Origin: UMGS1474 sp050946775
GTDB lineage: Bacteria; Bacillota; Clostridia; Oscillospirales; Acutalibacteraceae
Assembly: GCA_050946775.1 (NCBI GenBank)
Contig: JBMNVL010000122.1
Coordinates: forward strand, 1 to 5,349
Length of the DNA: 5,349 nucleotides
Reading direction: 5' to 3'
The notes beneath the pieces are model-generated. The model had not been told where the DNA came from and ran no database searches. It was given only the letters and a program-made list of their open reading frames with translations. How positions within the stretch are numbered: position 1 is the first letter of the stretch; each line of letters begins with the position of its first letter. Position numbers and translations under genes: made by a program. Of the stretch, positions 1 to 5,035 are shown piece by piece.

Positions 1-144
1 ATTGATGCAGCGGATCAGGGTGGATTTTCCGGTGCCGGAGGGACCGATGACCGAGATCACGTCTCCGTCGTTTATCACCGCGTTGACGTCCTTGAGAGGG
101 GTGGACTCCTCGTATTTCTTTTCCAGATGGATCAGTTCGATCAC
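1..144 (-). CDS. Polar amino acid ABC transporter ATP-binding protein, N-terminal fragment
   Basis: This is the cytoplasmic ATPase that would power amino acid import through the permease encoded just upstream. Only the first 48 residues are present; the gene leaves the window at base 1. They read MIELIHLEKKY..., the usual opening of GlnQ/HisP-type ATPases, with the Walker A motif GPSGTGKST at residues 34-42 followed by LIRCIN. The Walker B, signature and H-loop regions lie outside the window. The GTG start is chosen because it overlaps the upstream TGA stop as GTGA, and an SD-like AGGGGGTGG sits 7 bases before it, so translation is probably coupled to the fusion protein. The polar amino acid class is inferred mainly from the neighbour. 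The substrate cannot be told; glnQ-like naming would overstate what is visible. Confidence 0.93.
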   Translation of the reverse strand, partial: MIELIHLEKKYEESTPLKDVNAVINDGDVISVIGPSGTGKSTLIRCIN

Positions 145-2420
145 CGGCCGTCCACCCCCTTCAAAATATCCGCGCGCGAGCGGCGCCGCGGGTCGATACG
201 GATCTCGATCTTATTGACGATAAAGGTCAAGATCGCCGCCAGAACGAAATAGATGACCGCCACGGCGATCAGCGGGAAAAACGCCTCGTAGGTGCGGCTG
301 CGGATAACGTCGCCCATCTTGGTGAGATCCTGCACCGCCACGTAGCCCACGACGGCGGTCGCCTTGATCAGCGCCGTGATCTCGCCCTTATACGCCGGCA
401 TGAAGTGGGGCATCGCCTGCGGCAGCACCACCCGGAAAAACGTCTGCCGGTCGGTGTAGCCCAAGGCGTAGGCCGCCTCGGTCTGTCCCCGGTCGATGGT
501 GCCGACGCCGGCTTTGAGCATATTGAAGACCGCCGCGCCGAAAATGAGGGTAAACCCGACCACCGATACCGCGGCGCCGGGGATCGCCACGCTGCCGAAA
601 ACGATGTAGTACAGCACCATCAGCAGCACGACCACCGGCATTCCCTGCACCAGCCACACGCAAAAGCGGGTGATCGCGTTGGCGACGGGATTCCCGTTGC
701 GGCAGGCCATAAACGTTAAAAAGCCCAACACCGTCCCAAGCAGGATGGAAAGCACGGTGATCAAAAGGGTCGTGCCGATCCCCTCGGCAAAGAGCTTCCA
801 CCGGTTTTCCCGCAGGAAGGTCTTTTCAAAGCTGTCCCGCAATCCCGCGAAAAATCCGCCGCTTTGGCTTTTGACGCCCTTCTCCACCAACAGCGCCGTG
901 CCGCCAGTATAGTCCGGCTCGGAGAAGAGCACGCTCTCCTTGCGCTCCTCGGTGATCGAAATACAGCAGCAGGCGACGTCGCACTTGCCGCTTTGGACGG
1001 CGGCCAGGACCGCGTCGGTGCTCATATCGAAGATTTCGAGGGCGTAGCCGCGCTCCTGGCAAAACAGGGTCATCAGCTCGATCTCGTAGCCGACCAGCAT
1101 CTCCTCGTTTTGCAAAACGAAGGGCGGGTACTGGAACGTGGCCAGCCGCACCGTCCCGTTTGCGGCGGGAAGGGTCCGGTAATCGGCCATCGAAACGGCG
1201 GCAAGATCGCCGCTGTCAAACCACTTTTTCTGCAGGAGTTCCATCGTCCCGTCGGCCTTGAGGGCGCGCAGAAAGTCGTTCAGATCGGCGCACAGGGCTT
1301 CGCCGGATTCGCTTTTTCCCAGCGCAAAGGCGTATTCCATCGCGTCCAGGGTTTCAAAAAGCACGTCCAGCGAGCCGTCCTGCGCCTTTATGTTGCGAGC
1401 CACCGGCCCGTCCAGCGCGACGGCGTCCACCTTCCCGCTTTTGAGCGCGTTGACTTCGTCCGCGATCGTGTTGAAATACAAAAGCTCCGCCTGCGGAAGG
1501 GCCGCCTCCACGATCTGCGGGAAATTGGTCCCCGTCAGCACGCCGATGGAGGCGTTTTGCATAGCGGCAAGCGTCTTGGCCGGGCCGGCCGGTACGCTGC
1601 GCACCGCCAGCGTAAACCTGGCGGGATAGTATTCCACGAAATCGACCGACTGCTTTCGCTCGTCGGTGGCGATGATCGAGCCGGCGCCGATCATCGCCTT
1701 TCCCGCCTGGACCGACGACATCACGGCGGAAAACTCCATTCCGGTGAACGCCACGTGAACGTCCAGCTCCCTGGCGATCAGCAGGATCATCTCGATATCG
1801 AAGCCGACGATCTGTCCGCCGTCGCCCATATAGCTCATCGGCTCAAGGGTATCGCAGACGGCCGCCTGCACCGTGCCGTTTTTGCCGGGCCAATCCTGCT
1901 TTGGCAGGGTTTTGGCGCTGTCGTCGGAGCCGGTCCATTTCGCCCACAGCGCCCGCCTGGTTTCGTCCGGGATGGCGTCGCAGGCTTTCTGCCAGGCGTC
2001 CCGCCGGGGATCGCCCTTGGCAAAAGCGAAGCCGAACGTCCCCGTTTGCAGATCCTGCGGGAAAAGCGCCAGCTCGGGGTTGCGGTTGACGGCCAGCTCC
2101 GTCACGGCGTTGTTGGACAAAAAGGCGTCGGTTTTCCCCGCTTTCAGCGCGAGGATCATATCCGGGGTGTTGTTGAAAAAGGTAAACTCCCCCACGTCCG
2201 GCGCCTTGCCGCGCACCAGATCCTCAAAAGGCGCGCCGGTGAGCATCGACACCGTTTTGCCGCTCAAGTCGGCAAAGGTGCTGTATTCCGCAACCGGGGC
2301 AGAAGTGGAGGAGGCGATCGCTCCGTCATCCTTCATCCCGCACCCGGTCAGAAGACCGCCCATCAGGATCAGCGCCGCCAATACTCCAGTCGCGTACCGC
2401 ATACGTTTATGTGCCCTCAA
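141..2420 (-). CDS. Fused substrate-binding lipoprotein/permease of a polar amino acid ABC importer
   Basis: A 759-residue membrane-anchored importer subunit that should both capture the amino acid outside and form the transmembrane pore. Residues 1-27 are a lipoprotein signal with lipobox LTGC (Cys27 lipidated). Binding-protein half-domains (SBP_bac_3 type) follow as lobe 2a (about 47-175), lobe 1a (182-275), lobe 2b (282-403) and lobe 1b (422-515). Lobe 1 copies carry the ligand-site motifs ATDER (Arg255) and ITEER (Arg493). A linker of about 30 residues leads to a HisM/GlnP-type permease (about 545-740) with roughly five hydrophobic segments and the EAA loop, EAA at 648-650, Gly654 and LP at 666-667, which docks on the ATPase. 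The TTG start is preferred over Met7 because AGGAGG lies 9 bases upstream of TTG, against 27 for the ATG. Binding-protein/permease fusions occur in Firmicutes; the duplicated, permuted lobes are the odd part. Substrate unknown. Confidence 0.93.
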   Translation of the reverse strand: MRAHKRMRYATGVLAALILMGGLLTGCGMKDDGAIASSTSAPVAEYSTFADLSGKTVSMLTGAPFEDLVRGKAPDVGEFTFFNNTPDMILALKAGKTDAFLSNNAVTELAVNRNPELALFPQDLQTGTFGFAFAKGDPRRDAWQKACDAIPDETRRALWAKWTGSDDSAKTLPKQDWPGKNGTVQAAVCDTLEPMSYMGDGGQIVGFDIEMILLIARELDVHVAFTGMEFSAVMSSVQAGKAMIGAGSIIATDERKQSVDFVEYYPARFTLAVRSVPAGPAKTLAAMQNASIGVLTGTNFPQIVEAALPQAELLYFNTIADEVNALKSGKVDAVALDGPVARNIKAQDGSLDVLFETLDAMEYAFALGKSESGEALCADLNDFLRALKADGTMELLQKKWFDSGDLAAVSMADYRTLPAANGTVRLATFQYPPFVLQNEEMLVGYEIELMTLFCQERGYALEIFDMSTDAVLAAVQSGKCDVACCCISITEERKESVLFSEPDYTGGTALLVEKGVKSQSGGFFAGLRDSFEKTFLRENRWKLFAEGIGTTLLITVLSILLGTVLGFLTFMACRNGNPVANAITRFCVWLVQGMPVVVLLMVLYYIVFGSVAIPGAAVSVVGFTLIFGAAVFNMLKAGVGTIDRGQTEAAYALGYTDRQTFFRVVLPQAMPHFMPAYKGEITALIKATAVVGYVAVQDLTKMGDVIRSRTYEAFFPLIAVAVIYFVLAAILTFIVNKIEIRIDPRRRSRADILKGVDGR
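151..160 (-). promoter_or_regulatory. Ribosome binding site for the ATPase gene
   Basis: AGGGGGTGGA lies inside the last codons of the fusion gene, 6 bases before the GTG start at 144. It has one mismatch to the ideal AGGAGGTG and supports the GTG start that overlaps the upstream stop codon. Confidence 0.6.
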
Positions 2421-2429
2421 ACCACCGAT

Positions 2430-2435
2430 CCTCCT
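2430..2435 (-). promoter_or_regulatory. Ribosome binding site deciding the TTG start of the fused importer
   Basis: A perfect AGGAGG lies 9 bases upstream of TTG at 2420. The first ATG (2402, Met7) would be 27 bases away. The extra six residues RAHKR plus the start also give a normal positively charged n-region to the lipoprotein signal. Confidence 0.8.
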
Positions 2436-2447
2436 GTCTTTTGATCG

Positions 2448-2462
2448 ATAAAGTTACTTTAT
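2448..2462. promoter_or_regulatory. Candidate operator: perfect 15-base palindrome at the importer start point
   Basis: ATAAAGT-T-ACTTTAT is a perfect inverted repeat with 7-bp arms around one base. It overlaps the last two bases of the importer -10 box and the predicted transcription start, a position where a bound dimer would block RNA polymerase. No regulator gene for it is recognisable in the window, and I cannot assign it to a known box (it does not match CodY). AT-rich start regions can yield chance palindromes, but seven paired bases with one central base is more than expected. Confidence 0.5.
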
Positions 2463-2490
2463 TATATATCACCCGCTTTACGGGTGTCAA
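2461..2490 (-). promoter_or_regulatory. Sigma-A promoter of the importer operon
   Basis: On the minus strand TTGACA (2490-2485) and TATAAT (2466-2461) are both perfect consensus, separated by 18 bases. The start of transcription should fall near 2454, leaving a leader of about 34 bases that contains AGGAGG. A promoter this strong normally needs repression, which fits the two inverted repeats at this site. Confidence 0.88.
2470..2486. promoter_or_regulatory. Candidate operator: inverted repeat in the importer promoter spacer
   Basis: CACCCG-CTTTA-CGGGTG on the plus strand is a perfect 6-bp inverted repeat with a 5-base centre. It fills the spacer between the -35 and -10 boxes and shares two bases with the -35 box. 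It lies upstream of the transcription start, so it cannot act as an RNA hairpin of the importer transcript; a protein-binding site is the likelier reading. The plus-strand promoter starts further downstream, so it is not in that transcript either. Confidence 0.5.
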
Positions 2491-2513
2491 GCAGGCAAAC
2501 GGCGGTGAGACGC

Positions 2514-2542
2514 TTGCTTTTTTTACAGGATTCTGTTATGAT
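2514..2542 (+). promoter_or_regulatory. Sigma-A promoter with extended -10 for the 190-residue membrane protein
   Basis: TTGCTT (2514-2519), 17-base spacer, TATGAT (2537-2542), with TG at 2534-2535 giving an extended -10. It faces away from the importer promoter, so the two transcripts diverge from a shared region of under 100 bases. The predicted start near 2549 leaves a leader of about 36 bases. A weak inverted pair TGATG/CATCA (2539-2556) surrounds that start. Confidence 0.75.
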
Positions 2543-2584
2543 GGATCCGATCATCAAACCATATATATACGACAGGAGGATTTT

Positions 2585-3157
2585 ATGGACACGAAAGCCA
2601 GATTCGGGTTGCCGAAAGGGAAAGCGATCGCCCTGCTTATTCAGTTTATATTGACCGTTTTGGCAACGGTCGGCACGGGATACGTGCTGTGGTTCAGCAT
2701 CGCCTATCAGACGGGCGTTTTGTTCATCGCCTCCTACAGCATCGTGCTGCTGTCTTATATCGCCGTGATCTTTTACGCGTCTTACGGCTACAAAAAAGAC
2801 GACTCCTACTATTTGGGCGCCGTATACGCCTTTTGCGCGGCGATCCTGCTCAACGTGCTGCTGCCCTTCAGGACCACCTATCAGCTGGTGACCCTGACGG
2901 TGCTGTTCGGCTTGTATATCGCGTTCGCCCAGCGGCTGAAGGATACCAAAGCGGCGGATTGGCTGCTGCTGTGCATGGGGGTCGTCGCCGTGGCGTTTTC
3001 GGTCTACTCCACCATCACCGCCAGAACGGAAAACCTCAACGATCTCAAGGAGAATCTCCTTTCGGTATCGGCGATGTACGTTTCGATCTGGACGCCGGTG
3101 ATCATGACCGTCACTCTCGGCCTGGCATACAGCGTCAGAAAAAACAAAAACGGCTGA
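2585..3157 (+). CDS. Six-helix integral membrane protein of unknown function
   Basis: A 190-residue hydrophobic protein that I do not recognise as a named family. Hydrophobic segments are visible at about 13-37, 43-67, 75-95, 98-115, 125-145 and 158-184, with short loops and charged stretches at both ends (MDTKARFGLPKGK and RKNKNG). The positive ends suggest that both termini are cytoplasmic. No catalytic motif, metal ligand cluster or nucleotide site is visible. The ATG is supported by AGGAGG 5 bases upstream; the reading frame is open further upstream, but that part lies in the promoter and has no ribosome binding site. It has its own promoter and terminator, so it is a single-gene transcript facing away from the importer. 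Shared regulation with the importer is possible but unproven. Confidence 0.85.
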   Translation: MDTKARFGLPKGKAIALLIQFILTVLATVGTGYVLWFSIAYQTGVLFIASYSIVLLSYIAVIFYASYGYKKDDSYYLGAVYAFCAAILLNVLLPFRTTYQLVTLTVLFGLYIAFAQRLKDTKAADWLLLCMGVVAVAFSVYSTITARTENLNDLKENLLSVSAMYVSIWTPVIMTVTLGLAYSVRKNKNG

Positions 3158-3181
3158 ACAACGCGCTTTTACGGTTTTGCG

Positions 3182-3240
3182 AACCCCGTCGGAAACGGCA
3201 GCGAGCGTACCGCTTGTCTGCACGCCCGGCGGGGTTTTTG
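3182..3240 (+). terminator. Long-stem rho-independent terminator after the membrane protein
   Basis: AACCCCGTCGG (3182-3192) pairs with CCGGCGGGGTT (3226-3236), 11 bp with one G-U, followed by TTTTT ending at 3239. The 33-base interior folds further: GCAG with CTGC (3198-3201/3218-3221) and CGAGCG with CGCTTG (3202-3207/3211-3216) around a TAC loop. The whole element is a rod-like hairpin of about 55 bases, 24 bases after the stop codon. Confidence 0.8.
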
Positions 3241-3255
3241 ACCGGGCGCGTTTTT
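3223..3255 (+). terminator. Second, overlapping terminator-like hairpin
   Basis: CGCCCGG (3223-3229) is perfectly complementary to CCGGGCG (3242-3248), and two bases later comes TTTTT (3251-3255). Its 5' arm uses bases 3226-3229, which also form the base of the preceding terminator stem, so the two folds exclude each other. It may be a backup terminator for transcripts that read through the first. Confidence 0.5.
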
Positions 3256-3304
3256 GGGGATGGAAAAACGCTTCGACGTTTGCCTTTTAAGTATGAAAAA
3301 CATA

Positions 3305-3333
3305 TTGACTATGAAAAGAATATTTGTTATACT
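3305..3333 (+). promoter_or_regulatory. Sigma-A promoter with extended -10 for the hxlR-type operon
   Basis: TTGACT (3305-3310), 17-base spacer and TATACT (3328-3333), with TG at 3325-3326 forming an extended -10. Transcription should start near 3340, leaving a leader of about 40 bases. The octamer TATGAAAA occurs twice as a direct repeat (3292-3299 and 3310-3317), around the -35 box. Confidence 0.85.
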
Positions 3334-3340
3334 ATTCTTT
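3315..3340. promoter_or_regulatory. Candidate HxlR-family operator spanning the -10 box
   Basis: AAAGAATA (3315-3322) and TATTCTTT (3333-3340) form a perfect 8-bp inverted repeat with a 10-base centre, TTTGTTATAC, that contains nearly all of the -10 box. HxlR-family regulators bind as dimers to inverted repeats in their own or neighbouring promoters, so the site fits negative autoregulation by the gene that follows. That this protein binds here is inference. Confidence 0.6.
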
Positions 3341-3380
3341 GGATATCGTTGACTTTGGACGTAACGACAAGGAGTTCAAA

Positions 3381-3743
3381 ATGAGCAAGAGCACAAACGG
3401 CGCCGGATGCCGCGGCGTATGTCCGTGCGCGTCGCCCTGCCCCATCGGCGAGGCGCTGCGGGTGATTGGCGGAAAATGGAAGATGCGGATCCTTTGCACG
3501 CTTTACGTGGACGGCACGCAGCGGTACAACGATCTGGTACGCAAGACGGCGGGGGTGACCAGCGCCATGCTGTCGGCATCCTTGAAGGAGCTGGAGGCGG
3601 ACGGCGTCATCGTCCGCCGGCAGTACGAGGAGATCCCGCCAAGAGTCGAATACTCCCTGACAAAGCGCGGACGTGCGCTGTGGCCGATCCTGCACGGGCT
3701 GGCTCATTGGGCGACCGGCGAGGAATACGACGGCGACGAATGA
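3381..3743 (+). CDS. HxlR-family winged-helix transcriptional regulator with cysteine-rich N-terminus
   Basis: A 120-residue DNA-binding protein of usual HxlR length. Family signatures are clear: CPIGEALRVIGGKWKMRIL (20-38), the turn-plus-recognition helix region around GVTSAMLSASLKELEADGVI (58-77), and the wing with IPPRVEYSLTKRGRAL (85-100). HxlR members are dimeric repressors or activators; YodB and HypR of Bacillus subtilis sense quinones or disulfide stress through cysteines. Here Cys10, Cys14, Cys16 and Cys20 give C-x3-C-x-C-x3-C, with another Cys39 in the first helix region; only the Cys next to the family's conserved Pro is common. The ATG is chosen because AAGGAG sits 6 bases upstream. 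It begins a likely operon, with the flavodoxin gene 40 bases downstream, and an inverted repeat over its promoter suggests autoregulation. The inducing signal is unknown. Confidence 0.93.
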   Translation: MSKSTNGAGCRGVCPCASPCPIGEALRVIGGKWKMRILCTLYVDGTQRYNDLVRKTAGVTSAMLSASLKELEADGVIVRRQYEEIPPRVEYSLTKRGRALWPILHGLAHWATGEEYDGDE

Positions 3744-3783
3744 GTCACCGATGAAAATCATTATAGAAAAAAGGAGACTGGTT

Positions 3784-4197
3784 ATGAAAAACGCGATCCG
3801 ATTTTTCACCAAATCGAAAAAGGGCAACACCAAAAAACTCGCCGACGCGGTGTCGGCGGCGCTGGAAATCGAGGCGCTCGACGTTTCCGCCGACCTTTCG
3901 GAAAAGGCCGACAGGCTGTTTTTGATCAACGCCATGTACGCCGCCAACATCGATAAAGAGGTCGCGCGCTTTCTGGAGCGCAACAAGGATAAGATCGGCG
4001 AGATCGTCAACATGAACACCTCCGCCTCCGGGACGTCCACGATAAAAGCGGTCAAAAAGACGGCCGACGCGCTCGGCATCCCGGTCAGCGAAAAGGAGTT
4101 CCACTGCGCGGCATCGTGGATCTTCATCAACAAGGGCCTGCCCACGCAGGACGATTTCAAGCGGGCGGGCGCGTTCGCGGCAGAAATGGCAAAATAA
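3784..4197 (+). CDS. Short flavodoxin-like protein
   Basis: A 137-residue cytoplasmic protein, probably an FMN-binding electron carrier or small flavin oxidoreductase. The first strand MKNAIRFF leads into a phosphate-binding loop, T9-K-S11-K-K-G14-N15-T16, then KKLADAV as the first helix. Compared with the usual S/T-x-S/T-G-N-T loop there appear to be two extra lysines. Further flavodoxin-like strands are RLFLINAMYAAN (44-55) and IGEIVNMNTS (71-80), and the end has EKEFHC (103-108), which I recall from short clostridial flavodoxin-family proteins. The start is supported by AAGGAG 7 bases upstream; an in-frame ATG at 3751 lacks a good site and would add residues before the first strand. It follows the HxlR-type regulator by 40 bases with no terminator between, so it is probably its main target. 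Redox partner unknown. Confidence 0.85.
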   Translation: MKNAIRFFTKSKKGNTKKLADAVSAALEIEALDVSADLSEKADRLFLINAMYAANIDKEVARFLERNKDKIGEIVNMNTSASGTSTIKAVKKTADALGIPVSEKEFHCAASWIFINKGLPTQDDFKRAGAFAAEMAK

Positions 4198-4211
4198 CGC
4201 CAAAAGCGTTA
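4195..4211 (+). other. Small stem-loop at the end of the flavodoxin gene
   Basis: TAACGC-CAAAA-GCGTTA is a perfect 6-bp stem with a 5-base loop that begins at the stop codon. No T-tract follows, so it should not terminate transcription. It could slow 3' decay or mark a processing point between the flavodoxin gene and the next gene, 66 bases on. Confidence 0.35.
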
Positions 4212-4263
4212 GAGAGAGGAGCGGCACTTCCCCGATAAGACGAAAGCAGGAGGATAGCAACGT

Positions 4264-4947
4264 ATGGAGATTCCCTTCAAAAGCAGGATCGTATCGCTGA
4301 TCCTCAAAACGATCGCCGTCCTTTCGGCGGCAGCGGGCGTGTTTCTCAGCGCCTACGCGTCCGCGGACACCTTTATGGGCGGCGGCCGGGTGTTTATGTT
4401 CTTCACCATCCAGTCCAATATTGCCGTCGCTCTGGTCGCTTTGATCGGCGGGGTGCTGCTGCAAAAAAACCGTCGCCTTGGCGGCAGGTGGTACCTGATC
4501 CAGTTCGTCGCGACGGTCTCCATCACGCTGACGGGCGCCGTTTTCACCTTCGTTCTGGCGCCGACGCTGGGGCGATACGCCTGGAACCTTCAGAACGTTC
4601 TGACACACGTGGTCGTTCCCCTGATCACCATCGCCGATTTTCTTTTGACCGGCGTGTACGGGGACATCCGCAAGCGCGGCGTACCCTTCGTGATCCTGCC
4701 GCCTTTGGCATACGCGATCTACGCCGGGATCGGCTACGCCGCCGGGTGGGAATTTGCCGAGGGGATCCGTTATCCCTACTTCTTTCTCAACTGGGGCAGT
4801 CCCGCCGGCGCCTTCGGGTTTGCAGACGAGCTGCCGTTTATGGGCTGCGTGTGGTGGATCCTGGCCTTGCTCGCGCTGCTCCTCGCGGTGGGATTTGGGT
4901 ATCTGTGGATCATCGACGGCATCAAAAAGGCCGTGAATAAAGGCTGA
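4264..4947 (+). CDS. Pr6Pr-family six-helix membrane protein
   Basis: A 227-residue integral membrane protein whose motifs match the Pr6Pr family (FAR-17a/AIG1-like): FFTIQSNI (46-53), NVLTHVVVPLITIADFLL (111-128) with His115 and Asp125, and PPLAYAIYAGIG (146-157) followed later by YPYFFLNWG (170-178). Six hydrophobic segments lie at about 9-33, 44-66, 77-99, 111-130, 142-160 and 194-216. In eukaryotic FAR-17a/AIG1 (AIG1/ADTRP) proteins a Thr and a His in the membrane form a fatty-acid-ester hydrolase site; whether the bacterial branch does this is unknown. The ATG has AGGAGG 10 bases upstream, a slightly long gap. No promoter or terminator is clear in the 66 bases after the flavodoxin gene, so it is probably the last gene of that operon, ending at the strong terminator. 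Its functional link to redox stress is not evident. Confidence 0.85.
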   Translation: MEIPFKSRIVSLILKTIAVLSAAAGVFLSAYASADTFMGGGRVFMFFTIQSNIAVALVALIGGVLLQKNRRLGGRWYLIQFVATVSITLTGAVFTFVLAPTLGRYAWNLQNVLTHVVVPLITIADFLLTGVYGDIRKRGVPFVILPPLAYAIYAGIGYAAGWEFAEGIRYPYFFLNWGSPAGAFGFADELPFMGCVWWILALLALLLAVGFGYLWIIDGIKKAVNKG

Positions 4948-4960
4948 CCCGTATAGAGAA

Positions 4961-4996
4961 AAATACCGGGATCACAACCGTGTGATCCCGGTATTT
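4961..4996. terminator. Bidirectional rho-independent terminator
   Basis: AAATACCGGGATCACA (4961-4976) and its exact complement (4981-4996) form a perfect 16-bp stem around ACCG. On the plus strand CTTTT follows; on the minus strand the stem ends in a run of five T then CTCT. It therefore closes both the plus-strand operon, 13 bases after its stop, and the convergent minus-strand gene that ends at 5036. Confidence 0.92.
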
Positions 4997-5035
4997 CTTT
5001 TGCCATAAACGCGCGATCCTTTTATAGGTAAACCG

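Noticed and set aside
864..2444. A 526-codon open frame on the plus strand, opposite the importer gene
   Set aside because: It is rich in Arg, His and Gly, has no ribosome binding site or recognisable domain, and lies antisense to a clearly coding gene with domain matches. Long antisense frames are common in GC-rich genes.
2481..2490. CACCCG/CGGGTG repeat as an attenuator or riboswitch hairpin
   Set aside because: It lies in the promoter spacer, upstream of the importer transcript start, and also outside the plus-strand transcript. It is not expected in either RNA.
2462..3223. A 253-codon minus-strand frame opposite the 190-residue membrane protein
   Set aside because: It is hydrophilic low-quality sequence running through the divergent promoters and the terminator, with no ribosome binding site. 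The plus-strand frame has a promoter, AGGAGG, hydrophobic segments and a terminator.
3263..3287. AAACG/CGTTT stem followed by a few T as another terminator
   Set aside because: The stem is only 5 bp and AT-rich, with a weak T-run, and it directly follows a much stronger terminator. It is more likely chance.
3751..3783. Earlier ATG for the flavodoxin-like gene
   Set aside because: It would add eleven residues (MKIIIEKRRLV) before the first beta strand and lacks a proper ribosome binding site. AAGGAG is correctly spaced for the ATG at 3784.
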